This document shows, in pieces, positions 44,597 to 54,300 of a DNA stretch of 64,000 nucleotides. Below the pieces are notes generated by a model, which had not been told where the DNA came from, searched no databases, and saw only the letters and a list, made by a program, of their open reading frames with translations. The translations under genes and the position numbers were made by a program. The DNA comes from Sphingomonadales bacterium (lineage in GTDB: Bacteria; Pseudomonadota; Alphaproteobacteria; Sphingomonadales; Sphingomonadaceae), in the NCBI GenBank assembly GCA_028871475.1, contig JAGWMZ010000010.1, positions 62,001-126,000 on the forward strand. Reading direction: 5' to 3'. Within the stretch, counting starts at the first letter, position 1. Each line of letters opens with the position of its first letter.

Positions 44597-44890
44597 TTAT
44601 TGTCTGCCACCACGGATCGAACTGATGATCGCCGGTTGTAGATCGCCTGTTCTGCCATTCATCTCAACGGTATGTTGATTAATCAGACTGCGCCCGGCCA
44701 CCTGGTTGGCAATTTCCATTTGGACGTCGAAGTGCCCGCGCGCCGTTTCGAAGTGGTTGTCGCTGCTCAGGCCGGGCGCGGCTTTCCCGGTGATGGTGTC
44801 AATCGCGACCTGCTGCGGGTTGTCATGCCTAGTAGCGGGAGAGGTCATCTGCGGCGTAGCGGCCATACAGGCCAAGAGCATGATGAACAT
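44597..44890 (-). CDS. Small exported protein of unknown function
   Basis: 97 residues from the ATG at 44890, chosen because AAAGGAACAG lies just upstream; longer in-frame readings have no ribosome site. The start MFIMLLACMAATPQ looks like a short signal peptide or a lipoprotein-type leader with Cys at residue 8, though the lipobox is poor. The mature part is polar, with QVAIDTITGKAAPGL and ending ISSIRGGRQ. I recognise no family. It stands alone, converging on the groESL terminator. Confidence 0.5.
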   Translation of the reverse strand: MFIMLLACMAATPQMTSPATRHDNPQQVAIDTITGKAAPGLSSDNHFETARGHFDVQMEIANQVAGRSLINQHTVEMNGRTGDLQPAIISSIRGGRQ

Positions 44891-44941
44891 GATCTGTTCC
44901 TTTAAATTATGATCAAAGAAGGGAGTTGAGGAAAGCCGGTC

Positions 44942-45079
44942 ATGCGGTCTGTTCCGTCTCGCCGCCTGTTGGAAACCCGCGATGGGGCGCTTGCCGCGCG
45001 CGCCGCAGCAGCCCGGGGTGCGATCGCCTCGTTCCGCGCGCTGGGCGGTGGCTGGAATGCGCCCGAAGGCGCTGGCTAA
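44942..45079 (+). pseudogene. Possible remnant of an outer-membrane efflux (TolC/NodT-type) gene
   Basis: A 45-codon frame ends LAARAAAARGAIASFRALGG followed by GW and eight more residues. The ASFRALGGGW segment is very like the C-termini of NodT/OprM-family outer-membrane factors. Nothing upstream in any frame continues the protein, so this looks like the 3' stump of a deleted gene. It lies in an otherwise gene-free 255-base gap. Confidence 0.35.
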
Positions 45080-45145
45080 GGCCATAGCCACCGATCAACA
45101 TCATGCCGCCCTCCGGCGCTGGGGGAACTCATCCCTCCAATGCGC

Positions 45146-46192
45146 TTATGGCGCGACGCGGGGCGGCCTTGTGGTGCCGCGAACCACCAGATTGCCGGGG
45201 CAGACCAAGGCTTCATGCGCATCGGGCACCGTGCGCAGAGCCTGAACCAGCCGCACCACCTCGCTCACCATCTGCGCGGCGGGTTGCGAATAGCTCGTCA
45301 GGGCAAAACATGGCCAGGCAGCCATCGGGACATCGTCATAGCCGGCAATGGAGATTTCGCGCCCGACATCGAGCCCGAACTCATGGCGCGCCACGGTGAT
45401 TGCGGCCAGTGCCATGGTGTCGTTGGCGCAGAAGATGGCATCGGGCCGGTCGGGGCGCAGCAGCAGGCGGCGGGTGGCCGCCATCGCGTCCTCGAAGTTG
45501 AAATGGCCACTTTCGCGCAAAGGCGGGGCAAAGCCCTGTTCGGCCAGGTAATCGGTGAAACCGGCCTCGCGCTGGGCGTTGGTCGAGCTTTCCGCCGTGC
45601 CCGCGATGAAGGCCAGCCTCTTGTGCTGGCCACCCAGCAGATGGGCAGCGATGGCGCGCGCGCCCGTCCTGTTGTCACCCACCACGCAGGAGACATCCTG
45701 CGGCGCCCCCGCCAGCGGCGAGGTGGTGCGGTTGTACAGCACGATGGGCACCTTGGCGCGGCGGCACTCCTCGGTCAGGCGCGAGGTAAGGCCGACCGAG
45801 AGCAGCACCAGCGCGTCGATGCGGTATTGCAGGATCTCGGCGATGGAAGGTTCCGCGCCGCCCTCACTGGCGGCCGAAAACAGCATGACCCGCAGATTGG
45901 CCTTTTCCAGCCTGTCGCAGAGCAGTTGCAGCGTCTGCACGAAAAAGGGGTTGGCGAGATTGCCCACGCCCACACCGATGATGTTTGACCGACCACGGAT
46001 CAGTGATCGGGCGAGGGGGTTCGGGCGATAGCCCAGGCGGTCGGCCGTGGCGATGATCAGCTCACGCTTGTCCGCCGACAGGCTGGAGCCGGGGGTAAAG
46101 GCCCGCGACACCGCCGACTGCGACACGCCCGCCGCGCGGGCGACGTCATGAACCGTAACGGTGGGCGGGGCGGGCTCGCGCTCGGTGATCAT
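45146..46192 (-). CDS. LacI family transcriptional regulator
   Basis: 348 residues. The helix-turn-helix is VTVHDVARAAGVSQSAVSRA with the hinge segment PNPLARSLIRGRSNIIG. The effector domain has VLLSVGLTSRLTEECRRAKV, KRLAFIAGTAESST, DAIFCANDTMALAAI and ISIAGYDDVPMAAWP, all standard for LacI/GalR proteins. It is divergent from the HisD-like gene with 215 AT-rich bases between, and probably represses that two-gene unit. I could not point to a single convincing operator there. Confidence 0.92.
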   Translation of the reverse strand: MITEREPAPPTVTVHDVARAAGVSQSAVSRAFTPGSSLSADKRELIIATADRLGYRPNPLARSLIRGRSNIIGVGVGNLANPFFVQTLQLLCDRLEKANLRVMLFSAASEGGAEPSIAEILQYRIDALVLLSVGLTSRLTEECRRAKVPIVLYNRTTSPLAGAPQDVSCVVGDNRTGARAIAAHLLGGQHKRLAFIAGTAESSTNAQREAGFTDYLAEQGFAPPLRESGHFNFEDAMAATRRLLLRPDRPDAIFCANDTMALAAITVARHEFGLDVGREISIAGYDDVPMAAWPCFALTSYSQPAAQMVSEVVRLVQALRTVPDAHEALVCPGNLVVRGTTRPPRVAP

Positions 46193-46407
46193 AAAGTTCT
46201 GCCTAGAGCGGCTTTACGGGCCGGTCAATGATTTCCCATCCATCGAAGGTGTTATTTTTGACTATGCATTCACTCATAGATTTCACGCGATTTATGGGTA
46301 AAAAATATATCTTCTTAGGCATTTTGCGAATCGTCATGATTATGTATTCAATGCTCGCACGTGAGTCGTGGGCAAGGCGTCTGCCTGCCCGTTGAGGGAG
46401 AGTGACG

Positions 46408-47739
46408 ATGGCGATCTGGTTGAAGCGCGGCGCTGCCGCTGATGTGAAGGCCGAAGCGGACCGCAAGGTACGCGACATTGTGGAAGCGGCGCTGGCCGAT
46501 ATCGAGAAGCGGGGCGACGCGGCCCTGCGCGAAATGAGCATCAAGTTTGATGGTTGGGATCGCGAGGATTATCGCTTGAGCCAGGCCGAGATTGACGCGG
46601 CAGTGGAGAGCCTGAGCCCGCAGGAGCGCAAGGACATTGAATTCGCACAGACCCAGGTGCGCAATTTCGCGCAGATCCAGCGTGACAGCGTGAAGGATGT
46701 CGAGGTCGAGACACTGCCGGGCGTGGTGCTGGGCCACAAGAACCTGCCGGTGAATGCCGCGGGTTGCTATGTGCCGGGCGGCAAATATCCGCTGCTGGCC
46801 TCGGCGCATATGTCGGTCATCACCGCCAAGGTGGCGGGCGTGAAGCGTGTCATCACCTGCGCGCCCCCGTTCCAGGGCAAGCCGGCGCGCGCCATTGTGG
46901 CAGCGCAGGCCATGGCCGGGGCCGATGCGATCTATGCGCTGGGCGGCATTCAGGCGATTGGCGCCATGGCGATCGGCACCGAGACGATCGATCCGGTCGA
47001 TATTCTGGTCGGCCCGGGCAACGCCTTCGTGGCCGAGGCCAAACGCCAGCTGTTCGGCCGCGTCGGCATTGATCTGTTTGCCGGCCCCACCGAAACGCTG
47101 ATCATTGCCGACGAGATCGGCTGCGACCCGGAAATGGCCGCGACCGATATTCTGGGCCAGGTCGAGCACGGACCCGACAGCCCCGGCGTGCTGCTGACGA
47201 ACAGTGAGGCCTTGGCCCGCGCGACGATGCAGGAGATCGATCGCCTGCTAGACATTCTGCCCACGGCCGACCATGCTCGCAAGGCATGGGAAACCTATGG
47301 CGAGGTGATCGTGGCTGAAAGCTATGAGGAGATGGTGAAGGTCGCCGACCAGATCGCCAGCGAGCATGTGCAGGTGATGACGCGCGACCCCGATTATTTC
47401 CTGAAGACCATGACCAATTACGGCGCCCTGTTTCTGGGCAACCGCACCAATGTGTCTTTTGGCGACAAGGTGATTGGCACCAACCACACTTTGCCCACGA
47501 AAAAGGCGGCGCGCTACACGGGCGGTCTGTGGGTCGGCAAGTTCCTCAAGACCTGCACCTATCAGCGTGTCACCACCGACGAGGCCAGCGCGCTGATCGG
47601 CGAATATTGCAGCCGTCTATGCGCTCTTGAGGGTTTTGCCGGGCATGGTGAGCAGGCCAACATCCGTGTGCGCCGTTTTGGCGGTCGCGATGTGCCTTAT
47701 GCAGGGCAGGTCGAGCCGTCTGAACTGACGGTGGCATAA
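46408..47739 (+). CDS. HisD-family zinc-dependent alcohol dehydrogenase (catabolic paralogue)
   Basis: 443 residues from the ATG at 46408, which has GAGGGAG well spaced upstream. The whole histidinol-dehydrogenase fold is present: [51 protein letters not shown], the zinc-ligand pair in [12 protein letters not shown], the catalytic Glu-His in [16 protein letters not shown], and the final zinc His in [12 protein letters not shown]. It is not in a his operon: it lies between a LacI regulator and an SDR. HisD-like paralogues in such places oxidise other diols, for example the sulfopropanediol dehydrogenase HpsN. The true substrate here is unknown. Confidence 0.85.
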   Translation: MAIWLKRGAAADVKAEADRKVRDIVEAALADIEKRGDAALREMSIKFDGWDREDYRLSQAEIDAAVESLSPQERKDIEFAQTQVRNFAQIQRDSVKDVEVETLPGVVLGHKNLPVNAAGCYVPGGKYPLLASAHMSVITAKVAGVKRVITCAPPFQGKPARAIVAAQAMAGADAIYALGGIQAIGAMAIGTETIDPVDILVGPGNAFVAEAKRQLFGRVGIDLFAGPTETLIIADEIGCDPEMAATDILGQVEHGPDSPGVLLTNSEALARATMQEIDRLLDILPTADHARKAWETYGEVIVAESYEEMVKVADQIASEHVQVMTRDPDYFLKTMTNYGALFLGNRTNVSFGDKVIGTNHTLPTKKAARYTGGLWVGKFLKTCTYQRVTTDEASALIGEYCSRLCALEGFAGHGEQANIRVRRFGGRDVPYAGQVEPSELTVA

Positions 47740-48506
47740 TGGGCACGCTGCCACAAACGCCGGCCTTCCGGCTTGACGGGCAGCGCGCGCTGGTGACCGG
47801 GGCGGGGCGGGGCATCGGCCTCGCCGCCGCCGCCGCTCTGGCACAGGCGGGCGCGCAGGTAACCCTGGCCGCCCGCACCGCGCGCGAGATCGAGGAGGGC
47901 GCCGCCGCCATCATCGCGGCCGGCGGGCAGGCGCAGGCTGCCGTGCTCGATGTCAGCGACATGGTGGCGGTTGCGGCGTTCTTCGCGGGGCGCCCGGCGT
48001 TTCACACGCTGGTCAACAATGCGGGCACCAACCGTCCCATGCCCCTGTGGGAGGTGAGCGAGGCCGATTATGACGCGGTGCTCGATCTCAACGTCAAAAG
48101 CGCCTTTTTCGTCGCGCAGGGCGCCGCCAAGGCGATGATCGGCGAGGGGATCAGGGGTAGCCTGATCCATATGGGGTCGCAGATGGGCCATGTCGGCGGA
48201 TCGAAGCGTTCGCTCTATTGTGCGTCGAAATGGGCGATCGAGGGGATGAACAAGGCCTTTGCGCTGGATCTTGCGCCCCATGGTATTCGCTCCAACACCA
48301 TCGCGCCCACTTTCATCGAAACCCCGCTGACCAGGCCCTATTTCGAGGATGAGGCTTTCCGTGCCGGCGTGCTGGCCAAGATCAAGCTGGGCCGTATCGG
48401 CACAGTGGAGGATCTGATGGGGCCGGTGGTGTTTCTGGCGAGCGAAGCCTCCGCCCTGATCACTGGCACCAGCATCATCGTTGACGGCGGCTGGACCGCG
48501 GATTGA
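47739..48506 (+). CDS. SDR family oxidoreductase
   Basis: 255 residues; its ATG overlaps the stop of the HisD-like gene as TAATG, so the two are coupled. It is a classical SDR with TGAGRGIGLAAAAAL, a NAD-type beta-2 end, LVNNAGTNRPMPLWE, the catalytic Ser in IHMGSQMGHVGG, YCASKWAIEGM for Tyr and Lys, and the end ITGTSIIVDGGWTAD. It resembles gluconate 5-dehydrogenase/3-oxoacyl reductase-like proteins of sugar-acid pathways. With the HisD-like partner it could carry out two successive oxidations of one substrate; inference only. Confidence 0.9.
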   Translation: MGTLPQTPAFRLDGQRALVTGAGRGIGLAAAAALAQAGAQVTLAARTAREIEEGAAAIIAAGGQAQAAVLDVSDMVAVAAFFAGRPAFHTLVNNAGTNRPMPLWEVSEADYDAVLDLNVKSAFFVAQGAAKAMIGEGIRGSLIHMGSQMGHVGGSKRSLYCASKWAIEGMNKAFALDLAPHGIRSNTIAPTFIETPLTRPYFEDEAFRAGVLAKIKLGRIGTVEDLMGPVVFLASEASALITGTSIIVDGGWTAD

Positions 48507-48738
48507 CGGCAAAGGGGGCTGACGCAAAACCCGCGCAGGCCCCTTTGTTCATGGGGCGTGCCGTCAGATGGGCCCGTTGAAACGGCGGAACGTGCCTTCG
48601 AGCATGACCGCATCGCAGCACGGGTCGCCGTGCCGCAATTCCGATCACATCCTTGCCTTGCGACGAGCCTCGTTCCTGATACGTCAGCGGCACCTTGACA
48701 CCTCATAAAGCATCAGGCCCGTAGCGTGGCTATGCGGC

Positions 48739-48769
48739 TATGAGGGCGAGATATCGTCCCACCCTCATA
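48739..48769 (-). terminator. Hairpin downstream of the beta-helix gene
   Basis: TATGAGGG and CCCTCATA, perfect 8-bp arms around 15 bases, 15 bases past the stop of the minus-strand gene at 48784. No T-run, so it may be a weak or Rho-assisted terminator. The rest of the 277-base gap shows nothing identifiable. Confidence 0.4.
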
Positions 48770-48783
48770 AGGAGCAGCTCTCA

Positions 48784-50508
48784 TCAGTTGGAACGGATGA
48801 CAATTGCGCCTTTGTAGCTGCCTGGTTTGAGAGGAACTGGTCTGCCATTGACGGTCAGTGTGAGCTTCCCTTCAAGCGGTTCCAGTCGGGCACCGGGCGC
48901 GAGTGTCAGTGCGGTGAGGTAGGACGTGCCCGCCACCACCCAGCGCGAGGTCGGATCGAGCGTAATCGTCACCCCCTTGCCGACCGGCGCCGGTGTGTTG
49001 GTGACATGCCCGATCTCCTTGTAGGTTGCTCGTCTGGGAGCCTCGCCGCGGGCAGGGGCAGCGGTGGAACTCGTGACGCGACCGGTCAGGCTCGCTCCTT
49101 CCAGGTGCAGGACGATGGCGCTGTCCTTGGCGCGGGCGTTGTAGATATCACCGATCAGCGCCGTGTCGCGCAGCGTGGCGACAACGTCGGGGGCAGGCGC
49201 GGGGCCCTGCTTTTCGGGATTATCGGCAGAAGGCCCCATGCCCGGTGGCAGCGCGGTCATGCCCTCGGGGATGCGCCCGGCCATCATGGCCACCATGAAG
49301 GGATCGTCATTGTCCATCGATTGAAGGAGCACGCCATTGCCGGCATGCACCTGCGCGTGGTCAATGATGATGCTCGTGCCGATACCCTTGACCTCGATCG
49401 CCGTGCTGGCCGTCTCCATCACCGAGCCCTTGTCGATCACCAACTGCCCGCCGCCGGCGCCTGAATGCATCATCACGCCATAGCGCCCGGATTGCACACG
49501 GGTGCCTTCGGAAAAGATCACGCTGCCCTGCGCCGCCATGATGCAGCCGATGTCGGCGGCGCGGATGATGGTGTGGGTGAAGGTGTCGATGCTGTCGCCG
49601 ATCGAATAGCAGCCATAGCCGCTTTCCACCGTCTCGATCAGGCTGTCGTTGACGAACATGCGCACGCGGGTGTTGTCATCGGTGGAAACCGCGCCCCAGC
49701 CCTGCGCGCGAATGTGCGAGCGATTGTAGTAAACCGTGCCGTAGTCGACGAGGTTGGTGGCGCGCACATTGCCCGACAGGCCGAGCATCCACGGCACTTC
49801 CATCATCCGCCCCACGTCCACCGTGAACTTGTAGTCGGCCGGCAGCGTGCCGTTGAGCACCTCGATCTCGGCGTCGTTGACATGGACGGTGGCATGGCCG
49901 CCCACGAAGAGCGCGGTGCGTATCGCGCCGCGTGTGCGGATGACCGGGCGCTCGATGGTCAGATCGGTGTCGCCCTTGGCGGTGATCCCCGCGCCAAAGC
50001 CTGCAAAGTCATTGCCGCCATTACCGGTGAGATCGATGATCGGATGGTCGATACGATAGGCGCCCTTGCCCGTCACGACGATGCCGTTGAAACGCTCGCC
50101 CTGCGAAGTGATGACCGGATTGGCCAGCACGCCTTGGTCAAAAGTGGATTGGCCCAGAAGCGCGGCCTCCACCGATTTGGCCGGCACCATCGTGCCATTC
50201 TCGATATAGGCGGCGGCGCGGAAATGGTGCTCGGGCAGGTCATGATATTTGACGGGAATGTCATCGGTGACGCTGAGCACCACCTGGCCGGTGTAATGGC
50301 CGGGGACCAGATCGCGCTCGATCCCGTCAACCGTCAGGGTGACGAGCTTGCCGGCGATGGCTGCGGGGATCCGGTCGGGCGCAATGGTGAGGTCTGTGTA
50401 GCGTGTCGTGGTTGCGAGCAAGGCTGGCGCGGTTTCGGCATGGGCTGGCATGGCCGCCAGAGGGAGCAGCGAAGCGCTCAGCAATGCGCGCAGGATCGTG
50501 TGGGTCAT
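48784..50508 (-). CDS. Secreted right-handed beta-helix protein (paralogue B)
   Basis: 574 residues from the ATG at 50508; an ATG six codons earlier is possible. A signal peptide ends at PAHAET (about residue 24). The rest is beta-rich and repetitive, with short repeating strand-turn units such as GKGAYRIDHPIIDLTGN, GWGAVSTDDNTRVRMFVNDS, GYGCYSIGDSIDTFTHTIIR and GTRVQSGRYGVMMHSGAGGG, typical of a parallel beta-helix. It shares a layout with the neighbouring 470-residue protein (GWGA-STD, GYG-Y, NGV/GVM blocks). I do not recognise an enzyme family; there is no autotransporter barrel or anchor. It is last in the TBDR cluster. Confidence 0.72.
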   Translation of the reverse strand: MTHTILRALLSASLLPLAAMPAHAETAPALLATTTRYTDLTIAPDRIPAAIAGKLVTLTVDGIERDLVPGHYTGQVVLSVTDDIPVKYHDLPEHHFRAAAYIENGTMVPAKSVEAALLGQSTFDQGVLANPVITSQGERFNGIVVTGKGAYRIDHPIIDLTGNGGNDFAGFGAGITAKGDTDLTIERPVIRTRGAIRTALFVGGHATVHVNDAEIEVLNGTLPADYKFTVDVGRMMEVPWMLGLSGNVRATNLVDYGTVYYNRSHIRAQGWGAVSTDDNTRVRMFVNDSLIETVESGYGCYSIGDSIDTFTHTIIRAADIGCIMAAQGSVIFSEGTRVQSGRYGVMMHSGAGGGQLVIDKGSVMETASTAIEVKGIGTSIIIDHAQVHAGNGVLLQSMDNDDPFMVAMMAGRIPEGMTALPPGMGPSADNPEKQGPAPAPDVVATLRDTALIGDIYNARAKDSAIVLHLEGASLTGRVTSSTAAPARGEAPRRATYKEIGHVTNTPAPVGKGVTITLDPTSRWVVAGTSYLTALTLAPGARLEPLEGKLTLTVNGRPVPLKPGSYKGAIVIRSN

Positions 50509-50543
50509 AGGTCTGGGTCCGTTCATGGGATGGGGCTTGCAGT

Positions 50544-51956
50544 TCAGGACGTGGTGACGAGGAGGGTGCCGCCAGAGGCCAGCGGGTAAGTTCCGGGCGT
50601 GATGGCGCTGCTCTGGGCCGTGGCCGCGACCTTGACACCTGCCGGCGCGTCGATGGTCTGCAACGGCAGACCGGCGCCCAGGACGATCTGAGAGTCCGCC
50701 GTGGCGTGCCAATGACTCGCCTGATCCGCCTGCAGCACGACATGGTGCAGCGCTCCGGCCAGTCGGGCTCCCTCCAGTTTGAGAGTGAGCGTGCGATCCT
50801 TGTCCTGGCTTTCGATCGCGCCGCTCAGGTCGACCTTTCGCAGCGTCAGAGTGACGCCGGGGACGGTGGCGCCATGGGTCTGCGTCGCATTGGCATCCTC
50901 ATTCTTGCGCAGCAGCAGCAACTGGCCAGTGGCGCTGGCGATCTTGCCGCCCTCGACCGTGATGCGCGCGTTGGCGCTCTTGATCAGCAGCGCCGGACCA
51001 TCGCTGCTCAGCGATGTATCGACGAGATTGAGGATGGCGACTTCCTGCGGGTTGCCCATGACGGAATGGATCATCACCCCATTGCGCTGGGCATGGGCCG
51101 TTACGGCGTTGAGGTCGATGCGCGCCGCCCCTGCGATGATGGCCGCTTCGCCGCCGCTCTCCACTGTGGTGCGATTGAGCACCACATGGGCACCGAAATC
51201 GGCATAGGCGCCGTAACCACGACGATGGACGATGATGGTGCAGTCATTGGCCTCGGCATAAAGCCGCGTTCCGGCAGCATCGGTGGAAAGCGCCCCCCAG
51301 CCATCGGATTCGATGGTCGTGCGGTAAAGGTAGCTGCGCGAATCGCTCATCGCCAGGAAGGTCCGCGCATCGCCATCGAGCCCGAGCGGGGGCGGCGGCT
51401 CCATCATACCCGGGCCGATATGGCGCACGTACCCCTTGGGCAGGGGGCCGCCATGGGTGACCAGATGCGAGTCATAGACGCGCAGCGTGGCCCCCTCGGC
51501 CGCGACCAGGGCCGCGGCGGTGGCGCCCCTGGTGTCGATATCGGCATGGTCGACAGCCATGGCGGCGCCATCGCGCACCAGCGCCCCCGCGCCAATGCCA
51601 AGGAAGTCATTGCGGCCCATGCCGACAAGGTGGATGGTGGCGTCCTTCAGACTGAAAACGCTGCGCCCACCGCTGACGAAGACACCGTTGAGCCCGTCGC
51701 GTCGTGTGTTGACATGAAGGCCGTGGCTGAAGGTGGCGCCCAGCACAGGGCCGGGCTGGCCTTTTACCAGTCTGCCATCGCGCACTTCGACCACTGTGTC
51801 GTAATGAGTGTCGGCCATCGAGGGCATGGCGGGCGGAGCGCCGGGTCCGCCAGGGCTTGACGCGGAACTCCCGGCGGGCTGGGCCTGCAGCGCCGGGGAT
51901 AGCAGCAGGGGGCTGGCACTCAGCCAGGCGAGTGCCAGTCGGTGGTATCGGTTCAT
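50544..51956 (-). CDS. Secreted right-handed beta-helix protein (paralogue A)
   Basis: 470 residues from the ATG at 51956, with TGGAGTG 8 bases before. A signal peptide ends near LQAQ (residue 25), followed by a Pro/Ser/Gly-rich linker. The remainder is a beta-helix-like series (GMGRNDFLGIGAGALVRDGA, GWGALSTDAAGTRLYAEAND, GYGAYADFGAHVVLNRTT, HAQRNGVMIHSVMG). The block order matches the 574-residue neighbour, so they come from a duplication. Family and function are not known to me. It lies 59 bases after the TBDR and 35 bases before paralogue B, so the three are probably one transcript. A role in binding or cleaving a polymer for the receptor is inference. Confidence 0.72.
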   Translation of the reverse strand: MNRYHRLALAWLSASPLLLSPALQAQPAGSSASSPGGPGAPPAMPSMADTHYDTVVEVRDGRLVKGQPGPVLGATFSHGLHVNTRRDGLNGVFVSGGRSVFSLKDATIHLVGMGRNDFLGIGAGALVRDGAAMAVDHADIDTRGATAAALVAAEGATLRVYDSHLVTHGGPLPKGYVRHIGPGMMEPPPPLGLDGDARTFLAMSDSRSYLYRTTIESDGWGALSTDAAGTRLYAEANDCTIIVHRRGYGAYADFGAHVVLNRTTVESGGEAAIIAGAARIDLNAVTAHAQRNGVMIHSVMGNPQEVAILNLVDTSLSSDGPALLIKSANARITVEGGKIASATGQLLLLRKNEDANATQTHGATVPGVTLTLRKVDLSGAIESQDKDRTLTLKLEGARLAGALHHVVLQADQASHWHATADSQIVLGAGLPLQTIDAPAGVKVAATAQSSAITPGTYPLASGGTLLVTTS

Positions 51957-52015
51957 GTCGATGCACTCCATCGATCGGTAGGAAGCGCCCCGCCGCGGCG
52001 GGGCGCGGGGGCAGA

Positions 52016-54214
52016 TCAGAAGCTGGCGCGGGCGGTGAAGCCATAAGTGCGCGGTGCCTGCACCTGGGCGTAGCCGAAGAACTCCGAGGACTTGATCAGC
52101 TTGTCATTGACGTTCTTGACATAGGCCGAGATGCCGTAGCGTTTGTTGGCGGTCTCCCATGACATCAGGATGTCGGCCGTGGCATAGGCATGCATCAGCG
52201 TGTCGGACCCGGCGATGTCGGAGGCAAATGTGGGGTAAACGAGCTGGGAGGACAGGGCGCGCAGGTCAAAACGCGTGCTGAGCGAGCCGCGCGGGCCAAG
52301 ATCGAAGCGGTGGCCATAGCTGGCCTTGTAGGACCAGCGCGGCGCATTGGTGAAGGGTGCGCCGGCATAGGCGCTGGTGCCCTTGATCCTGGTGTTGAGA
52401 TAGACCGCCGAGAAGGACAGATTGTCATTGGGCCCCAGGGTGAAGGCGGCCGAGGCCTCAACGCCATAGGCGCGGCCGGGGAAGGTCAGGAACTGGGGCG
52501 TGTAGATACCGGCGGCAGGGTTGAAATAGACGAGCTGATAGGATTTGTAGTCATAATAGAAAGCATCGGCGTTGAGCAGCAGCCGTCCGCCCATCAGCGT
52601 GTTCTTGATGCCCACTTCATAGTCGACCATACTCTCCGGGTCGTAGGCCTTGGGCGCCACGCCCGGCGCGGTGGCGGTGATGGAGGTCACGAAGGAGTAG
52701 CCACCTTCGCGGTGACCGCTGGCAATCGTGGCATAGGCCATGGTGCGGGGGGCAAGCTGGGCTTCGAGCGAGGCGCGATAGTCGAAGAAGGTTTTGCTGA
52801 TTTCCTGCAGCGCCACCACATTGGGCGTGGTCACCGGCGTGCCCACCGCGCCCAGCGTATTACCGCTGTTGAGGTCGGAGGTTCCACCGCTCTGCACCCA
52901 GCTTTCGCGCGCGCCCAGGGTCAGGTGCAGCGGGCTGACCAGCGGCACGGTGACCTGGCCAAAGGCGGAGTTGACATTGGTGGTGCGCATATCCACGCCG
53001 AAATCCGTGGCATAGGTGGTGGTCGAACAGCCTCCGCCATTCGAGGCAGCGGCGTTGCTGTAACCAGCGGCGGGCACATAGACGGTGTTGTAACCGGCTC
53101 CGCCCGTTGCGGAATAGGCATAGCAGGAACCGGAAATCGATGTCGGTCCGGTGCCCTTGTTGTGGTAATGATAGTAGCCGATATTCCAGGGTACCTTGGC
53201 GCCTTTGAGCGAGCTATAGCGAGCTTCAAGAGCGAACTGGTCTGTGTAGAGCGGATCGTAATTGTTCGAGAAGACGCCGCCAAAGGCGCCTTGCACGATG
53301 CCGGTCAGGGTCTGGTAGGAAGGCTGAATGAAGAGTTGGCCCGGCCCGACCTCGATCTTGGCCTCGGCCCAATATTTGCGGGCGATATGGTGCTGGAAAC
53401 CGTCGGCGGGGTCGGTGGTGTTGAGCTGCCCTGCCTGATAGAAGGCGTCGGGCACTGCGCCCGGTCCTTTGCCGCCCAGCGTCGTCTGCTCATAGCCCAG
53501 CAGCAGCGAGGCGGTTTCAACCGGCTGGTAGAGTGCCTTCACGCGCAGCGAGGAGGCCTTGTTATCGTCATGCCCGTTCGACAGGTAGCCATCGCGTGAG
53601 ACACCCGCTGCCGCCACGCGTACTGCCAGATTGCTGGTGATCGGCACGTTCAGCGCGCCTTCGACGCGTCGGTCGGCGTAATTGCCCAGTTCTCCTTGGA
53701 CATAGCCCGAGACGCGGTCGAATTCGGGGTTATGGCTGATGATATTGACCACACCACCAACAGCGTTTCGTCCATAAATCGTGCTTTGCGGGCCACTGAG
53801 TGTTTCGACGCGTTCCAGGTCGTAAAAGCCGGTGGACGCCGCCTCACCACGCGAATTGTAGATGCCGTCATAGTTGGTGGCGACCGCCCCCGCACCGTTC
53901 TGGGCCGGCAGGTTGAGACCCAGGCCACGGATGGACACCATGAAGCCGCGCGACACGCCCTGCACGTTGACCCCCGGCGCATTGGCCAGCACGTCGTCGA
54001 GCTTGGTGCGGGCCTCGCGCTGGATCGCTTCGCCCGTGACAGCCGAGATCGTCATCGGCGTATCCTGGGCACGCTTTTCGACCTTTTCGGCCGTGACCAC
54101 GATATCGGCATAGCTGGGCGTCGCGGGAGGCGATGAGGCGGTTTGCGCGCAGGCGAGCGCTGGGATCGATCCCAGCGCGGAAGACAACAAAAGTGTCCTG
54201 GTGATGATGTTCAT
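52016..54214 (-). CDS. TonB-dependent outer-membrane receptor
   Basis: 732 residues. A signal peptide covers residues 1-24 (SSALGSIPALACAQ). The TonB-box-like ADIVVTAEKVEKRAQDTP follows, then the plug (LANAPGVNVQGVSRGFMVSI, VETLSGPQSTIYGRNAVGGV, VNIIS) and a barrel ending APRTYGFTARASF. VTAEKVEKRAQDTP and the plug order are those of sphingomonad receptors for plant compounds, glycans or siderophores. Downstream are two secreted beta-helix proteins; upstream an SDR and an MFS carrier. The whole set suggests import and catabolism of one extracellular substrate. Confidence 0.92.
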   Translation of the reverse strand: MNIITRTLLLSSALGSIPALACAQTASSPPATPSYADIVVTAEKVEKRAQDTPMTISAVTGEAIQREARTKLDDVLANAPGVNVQGVSRGFMVSIRGLGLNLPAQNGAGAVATNYDGIYNSRGEAASTGFYDLERVETLSGPQSTIYGRNAVGGVVNIISHNPEFDRVSGYVQGELGNYADRRVEGALNVPITSNLAVRVAAAGVSRDGYLSNGHDDNKASSLRVKALYQPVETASLLLGYEQTTLGGKGPGAVPDAFYQAGQLNTTDPADGFQHHIARKYWAEAKIEVGPGQLFIQPSYQTLTGIVQGAFGGVFSNNYDPLYTDQFALEARYSSLKGAKVPWNIGYYHYHNKGTGPTSISGSCYAYSATGGAGYNTVYVPAAGYSNAAASNGGGCSTTTYATDFGVDMRTTNVNSAFGQVTVPLVSPLHLTLGARESWVQSGGTSDLNSGNTLGAVGTPVTTPNVVALQEISKTFFDYRASLEAQLAPRTMAYATIASGHREGGYSFVTSITATAPGVAPKAYDPESMVDYEVGIKNTLMGGRLLLNADAFYYDYKSYQLVYFNPAAGIYTPQFLTFPGRAYGVEASAAFTLGPNDNLSFSAVYLNTRIKGTSAYAGAPFTNAPRWSYKASYGHRFDLGPRGSLSTRFDLRALSSQLVYPTFASDIAGSDTLMHAYATADILMSWETANKRYGISAYVKNVNDKLIKSSEFFGYAQVQAPRTYGFTARASF

Positions 54215-54300
54215 AAACCTCTCCCTTTTATGAATGAAATTTTGTTATCGATCGCTTTTCGTATGATTCTGCGGGCAATGATTTTGCCTGACCGACCGGC

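Noticed and set aside
46408..47739. Naming the HisD-like gene hisD or hpsN
   Set aside because: Neither histidine-biosynthesis neighbours nor the hpsOP partner genes are present.
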